Shown here: positions 46,501 through 55,773 of the stretch, one piece after another
How positions within the stretch are numbered: position 1 is the stretch's first letter
Layout of the letters: the number at the start of each line of letters is the position of its first letter
DNA from: Phanerochaete sordida
Taxonomy: Eukaryota > Basidiomycota > Agaricomycetes > Polyporales > Phanerochaetaceae
NCBI GenBank assembly: GCA_019973155.2
Contig: BPQB01000019.1
Location: forward strand, 1-64,000
DNA: 64,000 nt
Reading direction: 5' to 3'
Notes under the pieces: generated by a model
Told to the model about the DNA's origin: nothing
Databases searched by the model: none
Seen by the model: only the letters and a program-made list of their open reading frames with translations
Position numbers and translations under genes: made by a program

Positions 46501-47075
46501 TTTGTGGGAGATGAGAGCTCCTCCTCATCTTCGTCCACCTCCATCGGACTGGGAGAGCGACTCGAGGAATCTACAGTGTCCTCCAGACGTGTCCTGAAAG
46601 AGTCCCCTAGGATAACGTTGAACATCAGGTCGGCGAGCTTCACCCACTTCGCGTCGTCGAGGTTGTCAGCGTGCGGCCGGAAGCGCAGGATTTGGGCGAT
46701 GATGTGGAAGTAGTCCAAAGCTATGGGGTCGAAGAGCTCGCCTTTGTCCTTGCAGTGCTCGAACAGGTGTTCAAGGGCGACCCTCAGGACACGCTTGGTC
46801 CACTGGCGGTGCGTCCGTTCGACAAGGGTGCGAAGAGACTTCGCGACTGACTTGAGGCGATTCTCCGCAGCGGACGGCTTCTTCATGTACGCCGCTCTTT
46901 CGCTGGAAAAGGCCGTAAAGAGAGCGGTGAGAAGCACCAGCAAGTCATTTGTATCGAGCTTCTCAACGCGCCCCGGTATTTCGTAGAGCGAGCTGAGGAG
47001 CTCGATGCCACTCGTCCGCTCCTTGACTTTGGTGCTGTTCAGGGCAATGAGGATTTGCTCCAGGTTTCGAGCCAT
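37552..47075 (-). CDS. TEL1: serine/threonine protein kinase TEL1 (ATM family PIKK)
   Basis: DNA double-strand-break and telomere-length checkpoint kinase, recruited by the MRX/MRN complex. Ten exons join in frame: 45843-47075, 43506-45790, 40468-43455, 40027-40417, 38829-39977, 38560-38777, 38164-38503, 37920-38110, 37626-37870, 37552-37571; total 9060 nt, 3019 residues; all nine introns are 49-56 nt. The N-terminus holds the TAN motif LNSTKVKERTSGIELL (residues 12-27), specific to Tel1/ATM and absent from Mec1/ATR. HEAT-like helices follow, then a FAT region from about residue 1900. The kinase domain has KGEGNDDLRQDAVMEQVF, the catalytic loop GHILGLGDRHPTN (Asp about 2842, Asn about 2847) and the metal-binding HIDLGIAFEQ. 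The FATC end is SVEFVVNDLIQQATDP ... GWSPYL. All catalytic residues are intact. The final exon is only 20 nt. Confidence 0.97.
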
Positions 47076-47359
47076 TCATGTGGGGACGAGCGTGTTGAGG
47101 TAGAGAGTGTGTTCGTGTTGGGAGGCAGGCCTCATGAACGTGCCAGGAGAAAGGTGATTTAACGCGTCAAGGACGTGTCTTTCAAAGTGTAGCCTATCAC
47201 CTTCAAAGCAAGCTTACGGACCGATTGTATGATGCTTCATTTTGAGCTTACTTGCCTTCATTACGACTCTTACATCTTTACTTACCACTGCTTGACCATG
47301 GCGGTAAGCAGTCGCCTGCTTCCACGTCGGTACACTTCCTTCCTCGTACTTTGGCAACC
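47076..47359. promoter_or_regulatory. 284-bp shared promoter region of TEL1 and the epsilon-COP gene
   Basis: The two start codons at 47075 (minus) and 47360 (plus) diverge from this short interval, so it must hold both core promoters. No clear TATA box is seen for either, as often with housekeeping genes. Confidence 0.45.
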
Positions 47360-48396
47360 ATGGACTCCTCAGAACTCTACAATGCCAAGCAACAATTCAT
47401 TCTCGGTGCGTTCCATACATCTTCGCGAGTACGTGCAATACAGGACCTCACTCATCGTAGGAGCATACCAAAGCGTCATCGACCTGACCCTACCCTCGCC
47501 TAACGCCCCAGACTACACGCCGCTCCTCATCTACAAGGCCCGCGCGCACATCGCGCAGGACAAGCCCGAGGCGGCGCTGGCGCTGATCCCCGAGTCCGAG
47601 GACGTCGCGTTGCGCGCCGTCGCTGCGCTCGCGCGGTACGTCGGCGCGGCGGACGACGCCGCGGGGGAAGCTGCGCTCGAGGAGCTGCGCGACCTGTGTG
47701 TCGAGATCGAGGGCGAGGACGCAGGCGCGCCGCGTGAGCGGTGGCTCGTGCGCGTGCTCGCGGGCACGGCGTTCGCGCGGGCAGGCGAGGTCGAGGAGGC
47801 CCTCGAGACGCTCGCGGCGGGCTCGAACAGGGAGAACATGGAGGCCGTCGCCGTCGTCGTGCAGGTCTACCTCGCGATCCACCGCCCGGACCTCGCGCGC
47901 AAGGAGTTTGAGGCCGCGAAGCGCTGGAGCGAGGACGACCTCCTCCTGCAGCTCGTCGAGGCGAGCATCTCGCTCGTCACCGGCAGCGACGCCTACTCGG
48001 ACTGCAACTCGTTCTACACGGAGCAGCTAGCGAACCCGTCGCTGTCGTCGCCCCACCTTCTGACTGCTCGCGGTGTGACGAGGATCCTCCAAGGCGAGAT
48101 CCCCGCGGCGAAGTCGGACTTTGAGGAGGTGCAGGCGAAGGATGCGGAGACCCTTGCTGCCATGGTTGTTGCTGCGGGCTTGAGCCGTGAAAAGGGAAGC
48201 GAAGCTGAGGCTGAGCAGCTGTGGAGGTGCGTGGTCGCTGAATGCGTTCTGAAGCAGTACTGATGTTCCGTCTAGCCAACTGTCAAGCCAATACCCGTCA
48301 TTCCCTATGGTAAAGGACGTCACAGAGAAGGCCGACCTCTTCGACGAGCTCGCGGCAAAATTCGATGTACCGCCACCTGTCACCGCTGCTGCATAG
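47360..48396 (+). CDS. SEC28: coatomer epsilon subunit (COPI coat)
   Basis: Epsilon-COP, a TPR-like solenoid that stabilises alpha-COP in the COPI coat for Golgi-to-ER transport. Exons 47360-47405, 47461-48226 and 48276-48396 total 933 nt, 310 residues, the usual family size. The start MDSSELYNAKQQF and the junction ILGAYQSVIDLTLP match the conserved N-terminal helix. Repeats include IYKARAHIAQDKPEAALAL, VVQVYLAIHRPDLARKEFEA, TEQLANPSLSSPHLLTARGV and LQGEIPAAKSDFEEVQAKDA. The end reads SQLSSQYPSFPMVKDV ... LFDELAAKFDV, a typical C-terminus. A frame beginning further upstream is open but lacks conservation. It is divergent from TEL1 and convergent with the gene at 48533, leaving 136 bp between the two stops. 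Confidence 0.95.
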
Positions 48397-48532
48397 ACAA
48401 TTTTGGATGCTATCGTAATTTATTCAATGGATGTTCATCGGACCGTGCAAGAAGTACAGGTATATGCGATATCCTGGTATCCCAACAAGAACAAGAAGTC
48501 CACAGTACGGTGACCGGACAGATGCGTACTCG

Positions 48533-50212
48533 TCATGATACCCTGGGTGGATGAGAAACCTCGACCTCAATTCTTTGGCCCGTGAAGTAGGTATGGGTGG
48601 TATCGGCCAGCACGGTGATCCGCACTGTACCTCCACAAACGCAGACCTTCTCCTCGATCGGTTCGACGTACGCCGCGACCGCTGGTGCCACCGGGCTAAG
48701 ACCAGAAGAGAGAGTTACTGCGGGCGGAGCGAGCTGCAGTACAGGAGCCTTCTTCGCGCCCTCCCGTAGGATCCACTTCGCCAGCGTGCTCTGCTTCGGC
48801 TTCTTTGCTGGTGGGGTCGGGGTAGCTGGTGCTAACTGCAGCACTGGCTCAACCTGCATTGGGTCAAGCGCGGAGGAGTGAGGAGCGTGGATGAAGGTCA
48901 GCGAGCTTGATGACGGTGTTGCTGTCGGCGTCGGTGGTGCCGCATATACCGAAGCTGGCGCCATGGGCGGGACGACCTGCGGGACGACCTTCATGTCACA
49001 CTCGCACGGGTATGCCACGGCGTAGCTAGTTGCACTATTGCTCGTGGGAGTGCCTTCCGAGCTGCATAGCAGGATCAGTCGTCGTTTCAGCGCGGTTGGC
49101 GGGCGAACGCACCTATGTGGGAGCTTGACGATCTTCTGCAGCTCCTGCGAGACGAGCGTCGAGCGCAGCTTGTGCGACACGGACGGGTCGGCGACTATGG
49201 AGTACGCGCCGTGGAAGGCGACGTAAGATGCGCCAGTCTGCGACGATTTGTTGGCCGTGTAGAAGTTCCTCATGCGAGTGGTGAGCTCCTCGTACATGGC
49301 CGCCCGCGTCTGGAACCCCTTGCAGGACCGCGTCGGCAGAGCGGCCGCGGGCGGTGCCTCCATGGTGTCAGCCTTCCTCTTCCCCAGCGCGACCGTCGAT
49401 GGCGGCGCAGCTTTGGCGGCCTCCGCTTCTTTCTTCGCAGCAGCGGCCTTCTTTTTCAATAATTTCCGCTGAGCGACGGCCCAGCGGCTATCTCCGTACT
49501 TTATCTCCAGCTCGGTGCATGGCGGACAGAATACCTCAGACCTATCGGGCAGGATTATGCCGCAGATGGCGCATTTCGGCTTGGGCGTGCTGTCTGGCAG
49601 GCCGGGACTTTAATGTGAGACCACGTCCATCTCCTAGAAAGTGCACGACGCACCTGGCTTGCTCTGCAGGCCGAGCAACGAGTCGTTGACTGGCTCAGGC
49701 TTATAATTCATGAATACTTCTTCGAGTTTTCTGAGAGCCTCCGCCTCGCGTTCGCGCTCGTACTCCGCGGTGCTCTCCATCCACACGCGCGCGATCTCGC
49801 CGTACGGCTGGCCCTCGTCGCGCATCTGGACCTTCATGCGACACGGTTGGCAATATTGCGCCGAGCCCGCCGCGCGCGTGCGCGTGCCGCATAGCGTGCA
49901 AAGCGACGCGGTTTTCGCTGCTGCGAGTTCGACAGGGCGGAATCCGCAAGAAGCGTTGCGCGACGCACTGGTGGCCTCGGGATTGCTCCCGCTGGCGCGG
50001 GGCACGTTGCCGATCTTCGATAGTGGGCGTTGGGGTTGTGAAGATGGCGGCATGTCTGCGAGTATGGATGGCGTCGTGGGACGGGCGGAGCAGGTGACGG
50101 TGGGAGCGAAGCACGACCTCGCACTGGCAGATGCCGAGATGAGGGGCGGCGCTGTGACAGGCGCGTATGTCACGTCTATCAACGTACGCGTCGACATACG
50201 CGTCGTGCTCAT
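48533..50212 (-). CDS. hypothetical protein with duplicated zinc-knuckle modules
   Basis: Not recognised as a named family. Exons 49654-50212, 49113-49593 and 48533-49061 join in frame (1569 nt, 522 residues; introns 60 and 51 nt). The start at 50212 is the first ATG (MSTTRMSTRTLIDVTYAP). Two similar modules stand out: CTLCGTRTRAAGSAQYCQPC (C-x2-C-x12-C-x2-C) followed by a charged helix (YEREREAEALRKLEE), and CAICGIILPDRSEVFCPPC (x11 spacing) followed by a Lys/Ala helix. This looks like an internal duplication. Then comes a helical block with RSCKGFQTRAAMYEELTTRM and VAFHGAYSIVADPSVSHKLR, a Pro/Ser/Thr-rich linker and a C-terminal CVCGGTVRITV ... YFTGQRIEVEVSHPP. Zinc binding is inferred from the CxxC pairs. 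It could bind nucleic acid or protein. Confidence 0.75.
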
Positions 50213-50664
50213 GTGACGCGCCGACACAGCAAGATAGTCTCGTTCCTGATAAACTACCCTCTGGCTTCGCCGTCAACAGCTGCGTGGAATATTTAGTGGG
50301 AATAGTAATATTTGCAGTGTTCTGAGCCGTGCACGTTGCCCTGCGAAGTCCGATGGCGGCCGACTTGAAGGTTTACCTGTCCGACTCGTGGACCCGGGGT
50401 TATTATCATTCGGGAATGAGACTAGCAGAGTAGCTATGCGCAACTCGAGCAAGGACTTTGAAAGCGCCGTTTACAACAAGATATACATTCAAACACGTCC
50501 AAAACAGCAGGCAAAAGGTAGTGTACAGACATTGGCTCGTAAACTACAGAGAAATGCGAGAAGTGCTCAGGGGTATATGCGTGAGCCCGGGGTGCCCACC
50601 GTGCGTTCAGAAATGAAGCAACTAGAAGGGAGAAATTTCAAGAAAGAATTGTGAAGCGTACAGA
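50213..50664. other. short intergenic region between two zinc-knuckle genes
   Basis: It holds the promoter of the gene at 48533-50212 and the 3' flank of the gene at 50665-51731. A plus-strand frame of 88 codons at 50388 has no recognised features. Nothing else is seen. Confidence 0.4.
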
Positions 50665-51731
50665 CTACCTGCCTATGACGGGACCTGGATACGCCAGAGT
50701 AGCATCCGGCGCAACCTCTTTCAGCTCCCTCGCAGTCACTGATATAAACGGGACAAACGTCTCGGGGATGTTCTTCACCCGCTGCGCGTTTGCATCCCAG
50801 TGCTCGGGGTGCGCCGTGCGGATGTGGTGAAAGATGCCGAACTTCCAGTGCACAGCGCCGTCGACGACCGCATCGTGCGCGTCGAGGCAGATCGCACAGG
50901 CAACGGGGACGTTCGTCGACGGGCTCTCTCGACTGTACGTGCGTGCCTGGTCGTGCGAGGTCATGCGCGCGCGCTCGCACGAGAAGACGAGCTCGACGTC
51001 CTGCGCGTCCGGCGGCGCCTGCAGCGCCTCGTCCGGCAGAATGAGCCTGCAAGTGCCGCTTCGCCCGCAGAATCCGCAGGCCGTGCCGGGGTTGATCTAG
51101 TCGCGGGTGGACGTGATGAGCACGCGCGCCGGGACGCAAGACAAAGCGGACGCACCTTCGCTTTCAGCCTCTCCTTCACCCCCAACAACGCGCGCAGGAC
51201 GTGCTGCCCGACGTGGTACCGCGCCCCCGCGAGCTCTACATATGCGCCACACTGGAAGCACGACACGTGCGCTGCGCCGGCGGGCGAGAGTGGCGACGCG
51301 AGGGTGTCGCCGTCGTCTGTGGCGGCGGCGGAGCTCGGTGTTGCGCTGTCGAGCGGCGAGACGGGCGACGGCGGCACGGAGCCGCCTGCAGCGGCGTTGG
51401 CCTCGAGCGTGAGCCTCCGCATGCGCCCGCGGGCAGCTTTCTGGCAGCGGGCAGCCCGGTAGTGGCTTGCGAGCCGTTCGACGACGTCTTCTTTTGGGAG
51501 GATGTGCAGGACATAGCCGCAGCGGTCGCATTCGACGGGTTGGCTGACGCGCACGGTGACGCGGGCCTTTTTGTGCTTCGAGGTGGGCGGGGCAGTGGCG
51601 ATGTGGAGCAGGCCCGTGCTGGGCTCTTCGAGGATAGGAGACGGCGGGAGTGGCTGGGCTGGCGAGGAGATGGAATCCGACGCTGGTCGTTTTCCGGGCG
51701 ACGCGAGGTTTCGGGAGCTTGTTCTTGTCAT
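50665..51731 (-). CDS. hypothetical protein with four CxxC zinc-finger-like modules
   Basis: No named family recognised. Exons 51156-51731 and 50665-51096 join in frame across a 59-nt intron to 335 residues. The start at 51731 gives MTRTSSRNLASPGKRPAS, a disordered basic N-terminus. Four metal-binding-like units follow: CDRCGYVLHILPKED ... HYRAARC; CFQCGAYVELAGARYHVGQH; CGFCGRSGTCRLILPDEA ... FSCERARM; and CAICLDAHDAVVDG ... FHHIRTAHPEHW. The units with CxxC and a C-terminal His or Cys pair resemble BED or C2H2 fingers without matching either exactly. It is in tandem, same strand, with the CxxC protein downstream, which suggests a related pair or shared function. Nuclear or nucleic-acid binding is an inference. 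Confidence 0.72.
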
Positions 51732-52667
51732 GGCGTACGAGGTAGAGTGCAGGTGCAAGCAAAATCGAGAGAGCGTCGGCGAGGTGACATGGTCTCATAA
51801 GCAGATCCCCGTCCACGTAAAGAGATTAGCGTGCCAAATGTTGATGTTGTTGGACATCGCTTGTGCATTGTTCTCCGAACAATGGGACCTACTCAAGTCC
51901 TTCGAGGCCATGGTTCCTATGTTCACTCTGCACAGTCTTCAGAGTCGTCTCGTATATTATCCCGGGGGAGGCGTCGACGACAGGGAGCGGAAGGCGTACG
52001 ACGTGGGCACTCGTCAGAGCGTGAGAACGAGATGCTGGACCGGGGTAACCAAGTGAACCAGGCGGTAATCACAGACTTTGTGGCGCGGATTTTTCCGCAA
52101 GACGGTCCAGACGTCGACCACCTGTCGTCGACTGGCGGGGTAATTATAATAAGGGGAGGGGGAAAGAACATACTATAGCACACGTGGACAGACTTAACCG
52201 AGGAGACGAGAAACCGGCATGAAATTCCATTATCGATGTATGTAAGGCCAGCTTTCCGAACTGGGAGGGAGGAGCGATGAGCAGTGAGATACAGGTGAGT
52301 CTGGTGACTACATGACTAGGTAGATGGTACATGCAGTTGGATGCAAAAATGTGGGAGTCACCATGTAGATACGATGCAGTTGATGCAGGGGTTGCGAAGA
52401 TGCGATGGATGCGTGGGGAAAGTACAAGTGTGCCGGCAAGGAGGAGTCGTTCTGTAGGATTAGATAAAGACAAGATAGAGCAGAAAAAAAATGATACCCG
52501 TCGAAGACGAGGTTGCTAAGTTCAAAACCCAGTGAAGGATGTATCGGGGGTTGAACCCGGTGGGTAATGCTTGGAAAAAATAGAGCAACCCGACCGCGAA
52601 GACGAGAGTGTGTTGAGACGGAAATAGAAAGCGTTCATCCGAGGGGGGAGATATCCGGCCGAGGGAA
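51732..52667. other. intergenic region upstream of the zinc-finger gene and downstream of MET13
   Basis: Promoter of the 50665-51731 gene near 51.75-52.0 kb and 3' flank of the MTHFR gene near 52.4-52.66 kb. Frames are short; one of about 110 codons on the minus strand at 52144 has no domain. Nothing else is supported. Confidence 0.4.
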
Positions 52668-54865
52668 TTAGTGGGCAGATCCGTTGGCATGGCCATTTGC
52701 ATGCCCGTTGGTGTGCCCGTTCGCGTGCCCGTTCGCGTGTCCGTTGAGGACAAGTGGTTTGCCGTGTTTGGCAACGTAGTCGGCGCCCGCCTTGAGGAAG
52801 GGCTCGAAGATGGCGCTTGGCTGCTTGTAGTCGTTGTGCACGACGTTGACGAGGTAGAACGTGTCCATGATCTGTTGGATCAGCTGGCGAGTGGGCGTCT
52901 CCGGGTCGTAGTACTTTGCCCACTGGCGGCCGAGCTCAAAGGCCTCGTCCTGCGTAAACTGGTTCAGCACAAGTTCCGATTGGAATAGGCGTCGGACATA
53001 CCTTCCACGCCATGAAGCTGATGGCCTCGACAATCGTCGGCTGGACAATCTCCTTGCCAGGGAATACACCCCATGTAACAGCGTTGGGGCCATCGGAGTG
53101 GCTGTTCGTGCGCAGATCGCCTCGCTTGTTGATTACATAGTACGTGATCATGGGATCGCGCTCGATATGCGGGATGAGGCATTCAAGCAACTCAGGGGAG
53201 ACAAAGAACTCGAGGTACGCCTGACGTGGACGTGAGACTTCTCGAAAGCGGTACGACGCCTGAAGCGCACGCACCTTTTGGTAGACGTAGCCGTTCGACG
53301 GACCCCAGCCGTGGACCTTGTCGTCGCTACGGACACCGTCCACGGCGGGCTGCGAGTTGATCGTCAGGAAACCGAGCTCGTTCAGCTTGGCGAGCTGGCC
53401 GGCGATGACGGACGTTTCAGCCGACGGAGCCGAATCCGACCATGGGAGCGCGGAAACCTGTCCCAGACAGAACTTGGAGAAGAGGTTCGAGACCTCCTCG
53501 ATGGAAGTGGGGTGGTCCCAGAGTTTGAGCGCCTCATCCTTCTGCACGATACGTCAGCCTCGCGACACGGACACAGGCGGGGTGGGGCGGGGCTCACCGA
53601 CTGCTTGATCCAGATGCCGTAGCCGTCGAGCTCGCCGTACGCGGGCGAGCGCGAGTCGCCGAAGCGGCCGTTCGGGTACTCGTCCCAGTTCTCGGTGCGG
53701 GAGAGGTACGACTTGGTGCGGTTCGCCCAGAAGATCGGCCGGATCGTCTCGCTGCGGCGGTTCGGCGTGAGCGACTGCCGCCAGGGGAGCGGCTTGACGA
53801 CCTCGACGCGCGGGACGAGCTTGAGCTCCTCGAGCAGCATGCGCGTGCCCTTCTCCAAGTTCATCGTGTAGAAGTGCAGGCCCCGGATGCCGAGGGGTTC
53901 CGCGAGGATGCGGCGGCACATATCTGCGACGAGCCTGATGCCGATCTCACGGACCTTCTCGTCGTTGTTCTTGAACGGCTCGAGCTGGTCCAGGAGAGGT
54001 TGTGGGATAGACGTCCTCGAAAGGGTAGTCGACTTGATGAAGCCGTTCCACGTCTGAATGGGTGCGATACCGGGGACAATGGGTACCGTGATGCCCGCGG
54101 CGCGGATGCGCTTCACCCAGGCGATGAAAATGTCTACGTCGTAGAACATTTGGGTGAAGATGAAGTCCGCACCAGCGTCGATCTTCTCCTTCAGCCACTG
54201 CACCTCCTGGTCGCGCTCCTCCGCTGGCAGCGTCTCGTGCTGGGGGAAGCCTGCAACAGCAATGTCGAAGTAATCGCCGTATTCTTTACGAATATGCCGT
54301 ACGAGATCGATACCGTGGACGAAGCCACCCTCCACTGCTTCCCACTCGTCTTTGCCCATCGGCGGATCCCCACGCAGAGCCAGGATGTTCCTGCAGCCGT
54401 GTGACTTCGCTTCCTACAACGACGAGGTGAGCACGCTGGACTGGGTCGAAGTGGAGCGTGATACGTACTCTGAGCGCGCTGTCTACCTTCTCCTTCGGCA
54501 TGTTCGTACAGGTGAGGTGCATGCACGTCTCCATGCCTATCAAGCCCTGACATGTCTTCACAAGCTCGGAAGTCAAGTCCGAAGTGCGACCACCGGCGTT
54601 CCTACGGGTGGCCATTGAGCTCCATTCAGCCGTAAGAGCGGAAGGCCGTGCTTACCATGTAATGTCTATAAACTCGGGACCCAGAGCACGCATGCGCTCA
54701 ATACGGTCTAGCAGGTTTTGGAGACCCTGACCGGACAACTATAAGTAAGACGAACGCAGCGGCATCGAAGCGACGTACCTGAGCAGTACGTGGCGGGAAG
54801 TACTCAAAGGACCACCACACGCGTCCCTCCTTCTCAGCTTGCTGGATCTTTTGGGTGATTTTCAT
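52668..54865 (-). CDS. MET13: methylenetetrahydrofolate reductase (MET13 type)
   Basis: Cytosolic FAD enzyme reducing 5,10-methylene-THF to 5-methyl-THF for methionine synthesis. The start at 54865 reads MKITQKIQQAEKEGRVWWSF, then EYFPPRTAQ. The catalytic TIM barrel shows FIDITWNAGGRTSDLTSELV, CMHLTCTNMP, NILALRGDPP, FDIAVAGFPQHETLPAEE, DAGADFIFTQMFYD and PIVPGIAPIQTWNGF. The eukaryotic regulatory half follows: PLPWRQSLTPNRRSETIRPI, ENWDEYPNGRFGDSRSPAYG, LTINSQPAVDGVRSDDKVHG, NAVTWGVFPGKEIVQPTI and FMAWK joined to DEAFELGRQWAKYYDPET. The family's S-adenosylmethionine feedback site is in this half. Similarity is closer to yeast Met13 than Met12 (WNAGG, AVAGFP). Length is about 640 residues. 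The last 26 residues are an Asn-Gly-His-Ala repeat absent from yeast Met13. Introns are short, including one before DEAFELG. Confidence 0.95.
52681..52746 (-). repeat. 12-bp coding repeat giving an NGHA/NGHT tail in MET13
   Basis: The 3' end of the MTHFR coding region is built of five 12-bp units translated NGHANGHANGHTNGHANGHA, ending NGSAH. The third unit has Thr in place of Ala. Near-perfect units suggest recent slippage expansion. Confidence 0.8.
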
Positions 54866-54944
54866 GACGGGTTATAGAGTCGTAAGGATGGCCCAGCCGG
54901 GGGTATTAATTACAGAGTCGTCTAAGTTTAAAGTCCAAACACGC

Positions 54945-54992
54945 GGGGCGGGGAGGAAGGAGGGGCAGCTGGGGAAGGGGACGGGGAAGGGG
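54945..54992. promoter_or_regulatory. G-run (polypurine) tract upstream of MET13
   Basis: Six runs of GGGG occur within 48 bp on the plus strand, so the MET13 coding strand is C/T-rich here, 80-127 bp before its ATG. Such tracts are common near fungal transcription starts and could form a G-quadruplex. That function is inference. Confidence 0.4.
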
Positions 54993-55115
54993 AAAGAGTC
55001 AAGCGAGGGACATGCGGGAAAGTGGTCTTATTCACCCGTAGGCGCCCATATTTCGAGGGCTTTCTGCTTGCCGTCATCTGCCTCGTTGTCCCCCGACCCG
55101 CCGTTTACCTGTACC

Positions 55116-55514
55116 ATGCCTCTGGTTTACCTGAACGGCTCCTTTCTCTGGCTGCATCCCCAACATCCTGAGAGCCGACCGTGCGAGGCGTTCAACGGGT
55201 CCCGCCCCAAAGTCTCCCACCCTGCCCGTCCGAAGCGACCGGACGAGCAGCAAAGCGACACGGGTGACGGTTCAAAATACACTTTTAGACAGGCTGAGCT
55301 GCAAGCTATATGTTCTGCGGCCGCGGAGAAGTCTAATACAGATGGAGCAGAAGCAGATCGTGCAATAGTCCTTGGCCAGTTTCTCCGGCAAGTCGCCATT
55401 GCAATACGGGTGCAAAGGGACTCGCGTGGTCGTCCCACGTCCTATCTGCTACTATCCACCATGGGAGATGAGATATCGATGAAAAGCTGTGCGGCTGTCG
55501 AAGTCTGCCGTTGA
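55116..55514 (+). CDS. small uncharacterised open frame (doubtful gene)
   Basis: A plus-strand frame starting MPLVYLNGSFLWLHPQHPES and ending AAVEVCR, 132 residues, divergent from MET13. The middle is fairly protein-like (RQAELQAICSAAAEKS, RAIVLGQFLRQVAIAIRVQ), but there is no recognised domain, intron or TATA box. The frame is open further upstream to 54855, overlapping the start of MET13. It could be a short lineage-specific gene or chance. Confidence 0.2.
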   Translation: MPLVYLNGSFLWLHPQHPESRPCEAFNGSRPKVSHPARPKRPDEQQSDTGDGSKYTFRQAELQAICSAAAEKSNTDGAEADRAIVLGQFLRQVAIAIRVQRDSRGRPTSYLLLSTMGDEISMKSCAAVEVCR

Positions 55515-55773
55515 GACTCAGGCCTGAGGCCGGCTGCAGACAGGCCATACGACCTCGCTTTGGAACCGAGCCTCGTTGATAACGCACACCTCACTCGTAT
55601 GTCATCGTTGTTTTCAGTTATGTATTGTGGGTACGTAAAATACTACACTGCGGTATATGCACGAAGGAAACGTCCGTCTATGTGTTATGGTACATCCAAA
55701 AACCACGATCATCTATGAGAGGGCAACCAAAAGCGAGCAGGCAGAGGCCAAAGTCCTAAGGAGAAAGGTCCGT

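Larger units (their letters stand above)
54866..55773. other. intergenic region between MET13 promoter and xylulose kinase 3' end
   Basis: It contains a G-run tract at 54945-54992 upstream of MET13 and a plus-strand open frame (55116-55514) listed separately. The last 250 bp are the 3' flank of the xylulose kinase gene. Confidence 0.45.
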
